A stretch of 64,000 nt of DNA, from assembly GCA_019192545.1 (NCBI GenBank), contig JAHCMI010000003.1, forward strand, positions 62,001 to 126,000, read 5' to 3'. Each line of letters starts with the position of its first letter. The stretch's first letter is position 1. Of this stretch, positions 19,998-32,059 are shown one piece after another. Origin of the DNA: Rivularia sp. MS3. Its GTDB lineage: Bacteria; Cyanobacteriota; Cyanobacteriia; Cyanobacteriales; Nostocaceae. Below the pieces are notes generated by a model. It was not told the origin of the DNA. It saw nothing but the letters and a program-made list of their open reading frames with translations, and made no database searches. The position numbers and the translations under genes are program-made.

Positions 19998-22508
19998 CTA
20001 TCTAAATTCCCTGCTAACCTTGGCGATAGTATGTAACAAATCCTTGCCGGTACAGGGTTTCGGCATAAATGCTTTGACATTAAGATTTAATTGAGAATCT
20101 GTATTGTAATTCATTACTAAGCCACTAATGGCAACAATTTTTACCTGAGCGTTGATTTTTTTTAACATTCGGATAGTAGTTTCACCATCCATTTCAGGCA
20201 TCATCATATCCAGTAAAATTAAATCTATATTTTGTTGATATTTAGCATAAATTTCTATAGCCTCGATTCCATTCGATGCTGTTAGTACGCGGTAATGATA
20301 TGCTTCCAGAGATGATTTAGTAATTTTACGAATAGCTGGTTCATCATCAACTACTAAAATTAATTCACCATTACCATTCAAGTCTTCTGATTCATCGCAA
20401 CAGGAAAGGTTTGTTTCGTTGCTCGATTGAACTGGTAAATAAATTTTAACGATAGTACCTTTATTTAATTCGCTGTAAACATTTACAAAGCCACCATGAT
20501 TTTTAACAATACCTAAAGCAGTAGAAAGACCTAATCCAGTACCTTTTCCTACTTCTTTGGTAGTAAAAAATGGTTCAAAAATACGTTCTTGAATTTCTGG
20601 ATGCATACCCACTCCCGTATCGGCTACGGTAATGACAATATAAGCACCAATTTTGGCATAGATATTGGTTTGGGCATAATATTCATCAATCAAGATATTC
20701 GCAGCAGAAATTTCTAATTTACCTCCATTTGGCATGGCATCGCGGGCATTAACCACTAAATTCATTAGTACCTGATGTAGTTGAGTGGTATCTCCACAAA
20801 CGTAATTCAAGTTTGAAGGTATATTTAAATTTAATTGAATTGATTTTGGAAAAGTTTCTCGAATAATTTGCTCTATTTCTGTAATTAGATACTGTATTTG
20901 AATCAGAGTGCGTTTGCCTTCAATTCCTCTAGCAAATGACAATAACTGTTTAATTAAATTAGCACCGCGTTGTGTATTAGTTTCTAAAGTCTTAAGCAAT
21001 CGTAAATGCTGAGGATCGTGTAATTTTCTTTCTAATAACTGCACTGACATTAATATAGGGGCTAATACATTATTAAGATCGTGAGCAATACCACCAGCTA
21101 AAGTGCCGATACTTTCTAAACGCTGGCTTCTTAGAAGTTGAGTTTCGAGTTGTTTCTTTTTGGTAATTTCTGTATTTTCTGCCAAAATCGATTTTGGTTG
21201 TCCTTTGTCATCTCGCAACAAAGTCCAGCGACTTTGGACGATAATGTCTTTACCTTCTTTGGTTACTTGATATAACTCTCCCTGCCATTGTCCATGATTA
21301 ATTACGCTTAATAATGCATCATCCTGCACTGAAGAATGTTCTTTGTGTAGCAATTGCGATGATTTTCTACCATAAACTTCAGATGCCTGCCAACCGTAAA
21401 TATTTTCAGCACCTTTATTCCAATATAAAATTCTATTTTGAATGTCTTTGACTAAAATTGCGTTTGAAACTACATCTAATAAGGCTGCTTGTTGTTGAAG
21501 TTTTTGTTCTGAAGCTTTACGTTGGGTAATATCGCGAGTGATTGCTAAATGTAAAAAAATATTGTTATTTTCAGTTGGTAATGGTACTGCATGAGTTTCC
21601 ATCCAGCGACGATTACCTTTAAAACTAATAGTTTCAAATTCTAAAGTTTCTTTATTACCTTGGCAAACACTTTCATGCATTAATCTATAGGATTTTTGAT
21701 ACTCAGGCGTAACTGTTGTATATACTGATTTACCAATGAGGATATCAGCATCTTCAACTTCCATCATTTTGATTCCAGAAGCGTTGATTTCTAAAAGAGT
21801 ACCGTCTTTATGTATCAGCTTTATAGATTCCGGCTCTGCATCTATTATTGCTCGCAAGCGATTTTCGCTTTGCCGTAAAGCAATTTCTGTTTTTTTTAGT
21901 TTGACTATGTAATCTTTGAGCAGATAGTAAAATTGTGTTATCAATCCTAGATTGATTAAACCAGCGATAAAAAATGCCGCGAGTGCTTTGCGAAAGTTAA
22001 ACTGTAATATGAGTTTTCGTTCCAACAACAGTTCTTTTTCTCTGTCTTCAATAGTTTGAATCTGCTTATATATATCATTTTCTAAAGCAACTTTGTCTGC
22101 CTCATTTACCGGTATATCGCGATTTAAGTCTATTTCTATTCCAAATATATTTAGTTGATTACGAATATTTTGATCTAAAGATAGTATTTGGTTTTGTTGT
22201 TGATTATCTAAAGCAGTTAATTTTTTTAAAATTTTGATATTTTCATCAATTTGTTTTTGCCACAAAAGGTAAGTTTTTAAATAATCTGTATTAGTGGATT
22301 TTAAATAGTTATAACGTGCCGACTGGGCATTTTTATATTTAAAAAGCGTTTTTTCAAGCCGAATCATGATTTCATTTGAATTACTTACGCTTTGTTGGCT
22401 TGAATATAGTTTATGAATATTGCTATATGAAATCACCATATTTGTAAACAATACAAAAACTGCCAAGAAAAATAATATTTTGAATTTTTTAAGGCTAAAT
22501 GACTTCAT
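19998..22508 (-). CDS. Membrane-bound hybrid histidine kinase (PAS-PAS-HisKA-HATPase-REC)
   Basis: This 836-aa kinase has transmembrane segments at about 10-28 and 174-197 flanking a helical periplasmic region (30-170) of CHASE3 type. Two PAS domains follow (about 215-335 and 340-455). The phospho-acceptor lies in GTLAGGIAHDLNNVLAPI. The ATPase has TGVGMHPEIQERIFEPF and GTGLGLSTALGIVKNHGG. A C-terminal receiver has VVDDEP and LILLDMMMPEMDG, with the Asp to be phosphorylated. The signal and output partner are unknown. Confidence 0.93.
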   Translation of the reverse strand: MKSFSLKKFKILFFLAVFVLFTNMVISYSNIHKLYSSQQSVSNSNEIMIRLEKTLFKYKNAQSARYNYLKSTNTDYLKTYLLWQKQIDENIKILKKLTALDNQQQNQILSLDQNIRNQLNIFGIEIDLNRDIPVNEADKVALENDIYKQIQTIEDREKELLLERKLILQFNFRKALAAFFIAGLINLGLITQFYYLLKDYIVKLKKTEIALRQSENRLRAIIDAEPESIKLIHKDGTLLEINASGIKMMEVEDADILIGKSVYTTVTPEYQKSYRLMHESVCQGNKETLEFETISFKGNRRWMETHAVPLPTENNNIFLHLAITRDITQRKASEQKLQQQAALLDVVSNAILVKDIQNRILYWNKGAENIYGWQASEVYGRKSSQLLHKEHSSVQDDALLSVINHGQWQGELYQVTKEGKDIIVQSRWTLLRDDKGQPKSILAENTEITKKKQLETQLLRSQRLESIGTLAGGIAHDLNNVLAPILMSVQLLERKLHDPQHLRLLKTLETNTQRGANLIKQLLSFARGIEGKRTLIQIQYLITEIEQIIRETFPKSIQLNLNIPSNLNYVCGDTTQLHQVLMNLVVNARDAMPNGGKLEISAANILIDEYYAQTNIYAKIGAYIVITVADTGVGMHPEIQERIFEPFFTTKEVGKGTGLGLSTALGIVKNHGGFVNVYSELNKGTIVKIYLPVQSSNETNLSCCDESEDLNGNGELILVVDDEPAIRKITKSSLEAYHYRVLTASNGIEAIEIYAKYQQNIDLILLDMMMPEMDGETTIRMLKKINAQVKIVAISGLVMNYNTDSQLNLNVKAFMPKPCTGKDLLHTIAKVSREFR

Positions 22509-24517
<2,009 letters not shown>

Positions 24518-24615
24518 GGTACAATGTTTTCTTTGTCTGTATATTTTAAAGGTGCAGTTTCAAACACTGCCCAGCTTCAACTGTAAACTGACCCGTAATT
24601 AATTAAAACAAAACT

Positions 24616-25233
24616 ATGGAAATGACGGTCGAATGCAAAAAGCGGCCAGAAGGAAGCAAAACAAAGGCTTTGCGACGTTCTGGAGAAATTCCTGCCAATT
24701 TATATGGTCATAAAGGCACGGAATCTATTTCTTTGGTAGTTGAGACTAAAACAGTCGAACGCTTACTCAGAAAAGCTTCGGTTAACAATACCTTGATTGA
24801 TTTGAAAGTTGCCGATATCCCTTGGGAGGGACAAACCTTATTACGAGAAGTTCAAGCCCATCCAGCTACAGGTAAACCTTATCATCTCAGCTTTTTTGCT
24901 GTCGCAGGTCACGGTAAAATGACCGTAGAAGTACCTTTCAATTTTATTGGCGATTCAGTTGGTGTAAAACAGGAAGGCGGTATATTAGATACTGTCATTA
25001 CTCAAATGCAGCTAAACTGCCTGCCGGAGAATATTCCTTCTGCAATTGATATTGATGTTAGTAACTTGAGTGTTGGAGACAGCTTACACGTTAATCAAAT
25101 TGTTTTACCCAAAGGCGTAACATTAACAGCGGAATCAGAAGAAGTTGTTGTTAGCGTTTTACCTCCTCAAGTCAGTGCAACCACAGAAGAGGAAGATGAA
25201 ACTGAAGCAGAAGTCGAGCCTGCGGAGACTTAA
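24616..25233 (+). CDS. rplY: 50S ribosomal protein L25 (CTC form)
   Basis: The 205-aa protein is the long form of bL25. The N-terminal 5S rRNA-binding domain (about 1-90) starts with [21 protein letters not shown] and contains [11 protein letters not shown] beta-rich TL5/CTC C-terminal domain follows (about 95-185), and the tail is acidic ([12 protein letters not shown]). It starts at an ATG, sits behind purA, and ends at a clear terminator. Confidence 0.94.
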   Translation: MEMTVECKKRPEGSKTKALRRSGEIPANLYGHKGTESISLVVETKTVERLLRKASVNNTLIDLKVADIPWEGQTLLREVQAHPATGKPYHLSFFAVAGHGKMTVEVPFNFIGDSVGVKQEGGILDTVITQMQLNCLPENIPSAIDIDVSNLSVGDSLHVNQIVLPKGVTLTAESEEVVVSVLPPQVSATTEEEDETEAEVEPAET

Positions 25234-25257
25234 ACTATACTTTATAAAATTAAAATG

Positions 25258-25283
25258 CCAGGGGTTGAACTCCTGGTTTTTTT
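25258..25283 (+). terminator. Intrinsic terminator after rplY
   Basis: CCAGGGGT/ACTCCTGG forms a 7-8-bp stem (25258-25276) followed by seven T residues. It ends the purA-rplY direction. Confidence 0.85.
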
Positions 25284-25324
25284 GTATCTATAAATAAGTT
25301 AAAGTTGTATCCCAAGTAAAAAAA

Positions 25325-26863
25325 ATGAGTAGGGTTGCTATTGGGGCAGTAATTGAGCAGATGATGCAGCCAGGGTTTTATCCTCATGCAGTCTCTGAAC
25401 CAATACAGTTGATTCAAACTCACTGTTCTTACGTAGTATTAACAGGTGATTACGTTTATAAACTGAAGAAACCGGTAAATTTAGATTTTTTGGATTATTC
25501 GACGTTAGAGAAACGCCAGCATTTTTGTCAAGAAGAATTAAGGTTAAATAAAAAGGCAGCAGACGAAATTTATCTAGAAGTTGTTGCGATTATCTTTTCG
25601 GATAATAAGTATCAGTTGGGGGGAACGGGTGAAGCTGTAGAGTATGCATTAAAAATGCGCCAATTTCCTCAAGAAACGCTGTTTAGTGAAATGTTTGAGC
25701 GCGGGAAACTTGAAGAACAACATATAGCACGATTAGCAAAAGTAGTAGCTCAATATCATCAAGGCGCTGCAACCAACGATTACATCAGTTCTTTTGGAGA
25801 AGTAACCCAGGTGCAAGCCGCATTTGATGAAAATTACCAACAAACTAAAAAATATATCGGTGTAGCTCAAACTCAACAGCAGCTTAATCAAACAAAATAT
25901 TATACGGACAAATTTTTTAGCGATCGCGCACAATTGTTTAAAAGTCGGATTGCGAACAAATCAATACGAGAATGTCACGGTGATTTGCATTTGAGAAATA
26001 TTTGCTTGTGGCATTCGCAAGTCATGCTATTTGACTGTATTGAATTCAACGAAGCATTTCGTTATGTCGATGTTATTTATGACGTAGCATTCGTAATCAT
26101 GGATTTAGAAGCGCGAAATCGCAAAGATTTAAGCAATATTTTTTTAAATAATTATATAGAACAAACTGGAGACTATGAAGGCGTGCAATTATTGCCTTTA
26201 TACGCTAGCCGACAAGCTTATGTAAGAGCAAAGGTAACGTCATTTTTACTTGACGATCCAGATGTACCCCAAATAGCAAAACAACAAGCAACTTCAACTG
26301 CTGCGAGTTACTACAGGCAAGCTTGGGAATATACCAAACCAACTCAAGGACAATTAATGTTAATGTCTGGTTTATCGGGTTCTGGTAAAAGTACTACAGC
26401 CCGGTACTTAGCTCAAAAAATCGGAGCCGTTCATTTGCGTTCGGATGCAGTTCGCAAGCATTTAGCAGGAATTCCCTTGTTGCAAAGAGGAGGTGATGAA
26501 TTATATACAGCACAAATGACTCAAAAAACTTATTCCAGACTGATGGAATTAGGAATTATGTTAGCTCGTTTGGGTTTTTCGGTGATTTTAGATGCAAAAT
26601 ACGATAAACAGCAATTTAGAGGTAAGGTAATTGAAAAAGCAAATCAAAACCAAATACCCTTAAAAATTGTTTACTGTACTGCACCGCTGTCTGTATTGCA
26701 GCAACGTATTGTCAAGCGTAACGATGACGTAGCAGATTCTACTGCCGATTTGCTACCATCACAAATGAAAGCAGCGGAACCATTTACCGACAAAGAAAAG
26801 TTATATCTTAAAATCTTAGATACAACTCAATCGCGAGATGCACAATTAAAAGAGATTTATTAG
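25325..26863 (+). CDS. Bifunctional aminoglycoside phosphotransferase-like / P-loop kinase
   Basis: This 512-aa protein fuses two domains. The first (about 25-330) is an APH/choline-kinase-like fold with HGDLHLRN at 218-225 and a following FDCIEFNEAFRYVDVIYD metal-binding stretch. The second is a zeta-toxin/AAA-type kinase with Walker A GLSGSGKST at 349-357. COG2187 plus COG0645-like fusions are widespread in cyanobacteria and their substrate is unknown. There is nothing to link it to drug resistance. Confidence 0.85.
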   Translation: MSRVAIGAVIEQMMQPGFYPHAVSEPIQLIQTHCSYVVLTGDYVYKLKKPVNLDFLDYSTLEKRQHFCQEELRLNKKAADEIYLEVVAIIFSDNKYQLGGTGEAVEYALKMRQFPQETLFSEMFERGKLEEQHIARLAKVVAQYHQGAATNDYISSFGEVTQVQAAFDENYQQTKKYIGVAQTQQQLNQTKYYTDKFFSDRAQLFKSRIANKSIRECHGDLHLRNICLWHSQVMLFDCIEFNEAFRYVDVIYDVAFVIMDLEARNRKDLSNIFLNNYIEQTGDYEGVQLLPLYASRQAYVRAKVTSFLLDDPDVPQIAKQQATSTAASYYRQAWEYTKPTQGQLMLMSGLSGSGKSTTARYLAQKIGAVHLRSDAVRKHLAGIPLLQRGGDELYTAQMTQKTYSRLMELGIMLARLGFSVILDAKYDKQQFRGKVIEKANQNQIPLKIVYCTAPLSVLQQRIVKRNDDVADSTADLLPSQMKAAEPFTDKEKLYLKILDTTQSRDAQLKEIY

Positions 26864-26877
26864 CCAATAGCCGAATT

Positions 26878-27393
26878 ATGGCAAAAAAAAGTTCTGGTAA
26901 TTTTTTACCTCTCTCCCAAGGATTTATCTCTCAACTAATATTCGGAATATTTTTGGCATTTATATTCTTCCTTTCTTCTGGAAGAGTGGAACTAAGTGTC
27001 TTTCTAGGAGTATTAGGTGGGTTAGGGTTAGGTTTATTTACAACATCTACAAGAAGCGGCCCCCATCCCGAAACTGTAGCATCTTCCGATGGTGTAGATG
27101 CTGGGCTTAAATACTGGTTATTTTTCTTACTCAGCTTTTTACTTTTAGGCTACGATCCACCCATAAGCATTTTGCTTGGTGGATTAGCTGGTTTAAGCGG
27201 AGGCTTTATTTTTGCTTGGTGGGGAAGCAAGGAACCAACTGTTACTAAAGTATCAAATCGGATTCAACGAGATACAGATACCGAAGACGAATTCGTTTCT
27301 CCGTCTCAGAGAATTAATTCGCAGCGAACTAGAAGACCTACCCGTCGTTACCGTCGCAATCGTGGAATCAATATTAAGTTTTGGGAAAAGTAA
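26878..27393 (+). CDS. Hypothetical membrane protein
   Basis: The 171-aa protein starts 15 bases after the APH/P-loop gene, so the two are probably co-transcribed. It has hydrophobic helices at about 14-35, 38-58 and 79-122, and a basic Arg-rich tail (TRRPTRRYRRNRG). I do not recognise a family. It is probably an inner-membrane or thylakoid protein with a cytoplasmic tail that could bind nucleic acid or lipid. Confidence 0.6.
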   Translation: MAKKSSGNFLPLSQGFISQLIFGIFLAFIFFLSSGRVELSVFLGVLGGLGLGLFTTSTRSGPHPETVASSDGVDAGLKYWLFFLLSFLLLGYDPPISILLGGLAGLSGGFIFAWWGSKEPTVTKVSNRIQRDTDTEDEFVSPSQRINSQRTRRPTRRYRRNRGINIKFWEK

Positions 27394-27679
27394 CCGCAAG
27401 GCGGGTTGTTAAAAGTTAAGAGTTAGAAGTTAATCGTTGAGAGGTAAAAGCAGTATTGCGAGCAGTTATTCACTCAAAACTTGTATCTTGCTCTGCTTGT
27501 CAAAAACTGTTTGTTTGTAAAAGCTAAGTTATAAATTCAAAATTGACGTTGTCATCGAACAATTTAGGCGTTTTTTTGTATCAAATGCCAACAAGCAATT
27601 TATAGTTATTATTTCTTGATTTTTAACTTCTAAATCCTAACTTTTAACTCCTAACTAACTACTCATAACTTACAGATTC

Positions 27680-28471
27680 ATGTTTTTATATCTTTCTAAA
27701 CTATTACCTTTATTTTTCTATCCTCTTGGGTTTGCTTGTATTTGTAGTTTTTTAGCGTTTTTATTCATTTGGAAACGACCGCGTATAGCCGCATCTTTCA
27801 TCGCACTAGCATTATTTGTATTGCTGATTAGCTCTAATGCTTGGGTTTCTCGGTTTTTAATACGTTCTTTGGAATGGCAAAATATTCCATTAACAGAAAT
27901 TCCCACAGCAGAAGCAATTGTAGTTTTGGGTGGTGCTACTAAATCTGCTTACGAACCCCGAACCAACGTAGACTTGAGCGAAGCTGGCGATCGCGTTCTC
28001 TATGCGGCTCAACTTTACCGCGAAGAAAAAGCACCTTTAATTATTGTTAGTGGTGGCCGTATTGATTGGCGGGGTGGCGGTACACCAGAATCAGAAGATA
28101 TTGCAAAATTACTTGTATTTATGGGAGTTAAACAGCAAGATATTCTACAAGACCCCGATTCGCTCAATACTTATCAAAACGCTGTAAATGTAAAAAAGAT
28201 TCTTCAAGAACGCAATATAGACCGCATACTGTTAGTTACTTCAGCGATGCACATGCCGCGTTCGCTGGCAATTTTCAAACATCAAGAGATTGAAGCTATT
28301 CCTGCACCTACCGATTTTTTAGTCACTGAAGGTGAAATTCAAGAACTAGCTAGCACTCCTAAAGGAGCAATTTTAAATATTTTGCCAGACAGTAAAAATC
28401 TTGATAATTTTACTATTGCTTTAAAAGAGTATATTGGTATGGTTATATATCGTTTGCGGGGTTGGGTTTGA
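27680..28471 (+). CDS. YdcF/SanA-type DUF218 protein
   Basis: The protein is 263 aa. Two N-terminal transmembrane helices lie at about 7-25 and 35-52. They are followed by a DUF218 domain with EAIVVLGGATKS, PLIIVSGGR and the signature SLNTYQNAVNVKKIL. ElyC and SanA relatives act in envelope biogenesis and vancomycin sensitivity. The conserved residues suggest a Rossmann-like active site facing the periplasm, with unknown substrate. Confidence 0.85.
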   Translation: MFLYLSKLLPLFFYPLGFACICSFLAFLFIWKRPRIAASFIALALFVLLISSNAWVSRFLIRSLEWQNIPLTEIPTAEAIVVLGGATKSAYEPRTNVDLSEAGDRVLYAAQLYREEKAPLIIVSGGRIDWRGGGTPESEDIAKLLVFMGVKQQDILQDPDSLNTYQNAVNVKKILQERNIDRILLVTSAMHMPRSLAIFKHQEIEAIPAPTDFLVTEGEIQELASTPKGAILNILPDSKNLDNFTIALKEYIGMVIYRLRGWV

Positions 28472-28976
28472 TACAGTGAACAATTATCAGTTATCAGTTA
28501 TCAGTGGGTAAATAGTAACCATTTAGCAGCGAGTATTTACAACATTACGTAATTGGTTTAAGACATTAATGAATACCCAAATCTATGATTCTTTAACCTT
28601 TGACCTTTGACCTTTCACCTTATAGCATAACGTAATTAGGGTCTGCTGAATTAATTTAAAACACTTATATTGCAAGCTTTTGGGGCTATTTAGACTGGAA
28701 AAAGTGCAAGAAAATAGGGATATAAGCCTTAAAAACCTTGCATCTCGCATTTTTTGGACTCCAAAAATTAGAGGTAAAACTGTTCCCTGTTCCCTTTTCC
28801 CTATTCCCTACCCTGATTAAAAGACTTTTTCAACAAACCCTAATTAGGTTAGGACATTAATGAATACCCAACAGTATGATTATTCTTATACCTTTGACCT
28901 TTTACCTTTGACCTTTTACCTCTAACCTTCTTTTAGCGCTATATCTAACAACTAAAACTTAAAACATTTGATTAAT
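28472..28976. other. Intergenic region with repeats and a MITE-like element
   Basis: No gene is seen in these 505 bases. They hold heptamer filler (TTTGACC-type at 28595-28622 and 28890-28926), a duplicated block GACATTAATGAATACCCAA (28563-28581 and 28853-28871), and the TIR-bounded element between the two copies. Confidence 0.55.
28634..28845. mobile_element. MITE-like element with terminal inverted repeats
   Basis: The termini are AATTAGGGTCTGCTGAA (28634-28650) and TTCAACAAACCCTAATT (28829-28845), which are inverse copies with two mismatches. The inside is non-coding. The element lies in a T-A context (TAATTAGGG at the left, CCCTAATTA at the right), in keeping with a TA target of IS630/Tc1-type elements. 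A copy of GACATTAATGAATACCCAA lies on each side. Confidence 0.6.
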
Positions 28977-29201
28977 ATGTCTCAAGAATTACAAAGAATA
29001 GTTCCATCTGGCTCATCTCAAATAGAAGAAGCTATTGCTGTTAATGAAACTACACATAAATTTTACCGAGAAGTTGAAGTGCGCTCGGAATTTAGTCGTT
29101 ATTGTCAATGGTATTATGATACGGCTAAAAGCAATCGGGAAGAACTAAAAAAAATGCGCGGCGAACTGAATATATTTCATTGGTTTCGCCGCAGAAGCTA
29201 A
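28977..29201 (+). CDS. Small conserved hypothetical protein
   Basis: The 74-aa protein begins at an ATG (MSQELQRIVP). It is soluble and helix-rich in the middle, with a basic C terminus that reads NIFHWFRRRS. I do not recognise a domain. It lies alone, nose to nose with ftrV on the minus strand (8-base gap). It may be a small cyanobacterial protein, and the coding call rests on codon use and a clean start. Confidence 0.5.
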   Translation: MSQELQRIVPSGSSQIEEAIAVNETTHKFYREVEVRSEFSRYCQWYYDTAKSNREELKKMRGELNIFHWFRRRS

Positions 29202-29209
29202 AGAAGGAG

Positions 29210-29479
29210 TTATGAGATTTGCTCTATTTCTGTAGTACGTAAGTGAGCTTTAAACCTTTTAGAAAATTTTACTTGAATAGGTAGATTAGCACTAACAGGT
29301 CTTCCTTGCCATTCGGTAGCAATATTAAATACTTCCCCTTCTAAGTCTTTGATGTCAAAAGCCTCACCGCGATGTTCGGGGTGATGATAAATTATTACAG
29401 ATTTAACTACACGGACGCGATCGCCAACTTTCATATCACTATTTACGTCTAACTTTTGGTTGTCCACAACAGTCGTCAC
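29210..29479 (-). CDS. ftrV: Ferredoxin-thioredoxin reductase variable subunit FtrV
   Basis: The 89-aa protein matches the variable chain of ferredoxin:thioredoxin reductase, an SH3-like barrel: DMKVGDRVRVVKSVI, YHHPEHRGEAFDIKDLEG and EWQGRPVSANLPIQV. It partners with the Fe-S catalytic subunit FtrC (not in this window) in light-dependent thioredoxin reduction. The GTG at 29479 is chosen because AGGGGG sits seven bases upstream. An ATG 15 codons later (29434) is the alternative. Confidence 0.9.
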   Translation of the reverse strand: MTTVVDNQKLDVNSDMKVGDRVRVVKSVIIYHHPEHRGEAFDIKDLEGEVFNIATEWQGRPVSANLPIQVKFSKRFKAHLRTTEIEQIS

Positions 29480-29670
29480 GGCTATCCCCCTTCGGAATTT
29501 GTTTTTTATCAAAAAATAGACTGCTTGCCACTTTAAATTTTGTTTTAACCTTATAAATGCGGTATAGAAGCCCAATGCAAAACTCTTCCCACATGAAAGC
29601 AAGAGTTTCCATCTCTATATCTTCACTCCAAAAGTTTACTTTGGTCAACTAGTCGAAAATAAAAGGTTAA

Positions 29671-29703
29671 GAGTTAGGAGTTAGGAGTTAGGAGTTAGGA
29701 GTT
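29671..29703. repeat. Short tandem repeat (GTTAGGA)n
   Basis: Four copies of the heptamer GTTAGGA sit between ftrV and the phosphatase gene. This is the STRR class known from heterocystous cyanobacteria. Shorter runs of the reverse form TAACTCC lie at 33620-33643, and related units lie at 34480-34530. Confidence 0.8.
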
Positions 29704-29769
29704 TAAAATGCATATTGCCCCTTGTCTCCTTGTCTCCTCCTTTGTCTCTCTATTCCCATCTCCCCATTC

Positions 29770-31704
29770 TTAATAGGGAGGACAAATTCCCCTCACTTCT
29801 TGGGGAAGTTGTTTGCAGGTGGCATTAAACGATTTGGGATTAGCCAGCCACCATACAAGCAATCCTAATGCCGTACCGACTAACAGGAACAGCAGCAATC
29901 CGCCAATTAATGCTAAGGGATGTCGCGATTGTTTTTTCTTCGCAGGGGGTACTCCTGTACTTGTAACGGGTTCGTCCTCGGGAAGTCGTAAGTCTAGCAG
30001 CGCTTGGGAACTTTCAGCTAATTCTTGTTCTGGCTGTGCTGCTTCCTCTTCCAACACTTCTATATCAGAGGCTTTAGGGCTTACTATTGCTAAATAATCT
30101 GGAATAACGCGACAGTGGGTAATTACTACCGAAATATTGTCATGTCCGTTTTTTTGATTTGCTAATTTAATCCAGGAATCAGCAGCTTCTTGAGGAGAGA
30201 CTTCACCCGTTAATACTGGTAAAGCATAATCGCGCCAATAATGTTCGATCAAATTGTTATCGCTTAATCCGTCGGAGCATAATAGCAATATTCCATCTTC
30301 TTCTAAAATAAATCGTTTGAGAAAGGGGTGAAGAAATTCGCCTTCTTTAGTGCCTAATGCTTGAGTCAGGGCTGTAGCATCGGGACGCTGTAATGCTTTA
30401 CGATAAAGACTGCGTTTGTGAAGTACTTCTCGTTTCGCAACATCATCATCAACCGTAAGTAACTGACAATAGTTGCGAGTAATCCAGTAAGCCCGACTAT
30501 CTCCAACGCTTGCTAAATAAAGTTCGCAGGCATTTTCCGAACGCCAATTAGCCGTAGTAGTTACGCTTTGCGGTATCTGTACCGACATTACCAGCGTTGT
30601 CGCCATCCGCTCCCTTTTTTCGCGTTTTTGCTGGTTGTTAGCGTTACAGATTAAGTTGTTTACAACTCGCAAACTAGCTTCAATTTGCTGTTTTAATAAA
30701 TGTGGGGATACGATTTCCGATTGCTGTGCAACTTCAGCAAGTAAAGCCTTGATTTGCAATTTTACTGACTGTACGGCTAACGCAGAAGCAACTTCACCGC
30801 CTTCGTGCCCGCCGATACCATCGCATACAACGGATACTTTGGGTAATAAAGAGTCTTCTTTAGAATCTTTAGCTGTTGGAAAACAATTATCTTCATTTCT
30901 GTTTAATTGCTCTCCCTTATCTGTAATTCCAAATGTTCTTAAAGTTAGGGGTAATTCTGCTGCTGCTGATAGCAATATTTGATTGAGTCTGGCTTCAATA
31001 GCTTCAAAATCAACTACACCGCTACACATTTGTTTAACCAGTTTTTTTAAAGGACTGTTAACTTTTGTGTGAGAAATAGCTACAATCGGTCGCCAGCATT
31101 CTCCCAACTGCTGTAAAGATGATGGTACGGTGGGATTTTCGATCAGTTCGACTAAACGCACGCACCAACCCTGTACCCGCAGATTTTCTGGAACTAATAA
31201 GCTACCCCCAACTCCTAATTCAGATAAAGGTTTCCATAATTCTAGAATTTGCCACAACCAGTAAACTTGTCTGACAGCAGTTGAATGTTCCCATACATCT
31301 GTAATTGCCGGATAGAGGCTGCCTTTATCGTTAATAGGTGCATTTTCTAGCAACAGGATATTATCTTCACTATCTTGACGCAATTGTGTAAAACCGTAGA
31401 CATGAGGTACGTGCAATTGATATTGATGTAAGCGTAGATAGGGAAGAACGTCTGCCGGTAATTTTTCTGGTGTTTGGGGTATAACTATTGGTTGAGTATC
31501 CAGCCAAATTTGAGGTGAAATCACTTCATAGCGAGAAGCAATTTTGTCTCCCGGCTCTAAATTATATTTTTTAGAATCTACCGCCCAAACATATCTGTAA
31601 ACCAAAGGTGTAAAGCAATTGGCGCAAAGGCGATTGCCTACAGTATTAATAGGATCGGTACAGTGGGGATTCGTGCAATAAACTATTCTTTGAGTAGAAA
31701 TCAT
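29770..31704 (-). CDS. PP2C-type Ser/Thr phosphatase with N-terminal zinc-ribbon-like segment
   Basis: The protein is 644 aa. The N terminus holds four paired cysteines (YCTNPHCTD, then RLCANCF), a zinc-ribbon-like knuckle. A protein-kinase-like region without obvious catalytic loop follows (about 60-260). The PP2C domain (about 270-550) has CDGIGGHEGGEVAS, VGDSRAY, LLCSDGLSD and GHDNISVVI. A single transmembrane helix (about 600-622) is near the C terminus. It is an Mn/Mg-dependent phosphatase, probably membrane anchored. Confidence 0.88.
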   Translation of the reverse strand: MISTQRIVYCTNPHCTDPINTVGNRLCANCFTPLVYRYVWAVDSKKYNLEPGDKIASRYEVISPQIWLDTQPIVIPQTPEKLPADVLPYLRLHQYQLHVPHVYGFTQLRQDSEDNILLLENAPINDKGSLYPAITDVWEHSTAVRQVYWLWQILELWKPLSELGVGGSLLVPENLRVQGWCVRLVELIENPTVPSSLQQLGECWRPIVAISHTKVNSPLKKLVKQMCSGVVDFEAIEARLNQILLSAAAELPLTLRTFGITDKGEQLNRNEDNCFPTAKDSKEDSLLPKVSVVCDGIGGHEGGEVASALAVQSVKLQIKALLAEVAQQSEIVSPHLLKQQIEASLRVVNNLICNANNQQKREKRERMATTLVMSVQIPQSVTTTANWRSENACELYLASVGDSRAYWITRNYCQLLTVDDDVAKREVLHKRSLYRKALQRPDATALTQALGTKEGEFLHPFLKRFILEEDGILLLCSDGLSDNNLIEHYWRDYALPVLTGEVSPQEAADSWIKLANQKNGHDNISVVITHCRVIPDYLAIVSPKASDIEVLEEEAAQPEQELAESSQALLDLRLPEDEPVTSTGVPPAKKKQSRHPLALIGGLLLFLLVGTALGLLVWWLANPKSFNATCKQLPQEVRGICPPY

Positions 31705-32059
31705 TAGGTATAAATTCCATCAATTAGAATTAACACGTAAATTTAAGTGACATTTAGCAGTCAAAGAATTTTAGCTTCGACTAGACTAAGTGAGTATACT
31801 TTTTACTAAAAGTTTTTTATTAGAAGTAATCAAAATTTACCGTAAAAAGAGCAACTTTAAATTTTTTAGCTTTCAGAAAATTTTATTCACGCAAGTGTAT
31901 CTAAATTTATTACCGCCAAGCTTAATCAAATCTTGGCTTTTGAAGTAGTTAAGAAGCTTGTAGTTCAAAACAATGACCTTTCATACTTGATACTTGAGCC
32001 TTCTTTGTACACATCATCTGCGAATCAATTTATCCTGAATGTAGATTTTAGGATGTTAT

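Noticed and set aside
25325-26863. An aminoglycoside-resistance gene
   Set aside because: The phosphotransferase domain is of the general family fused to a P-loop kinase, with no sign of drug specificity.
28472-28976. A CRISPR array, suggested by repeated short units
   Set aside because: Units are 7-base tandem repeats and a MITE, with no regular spacers.
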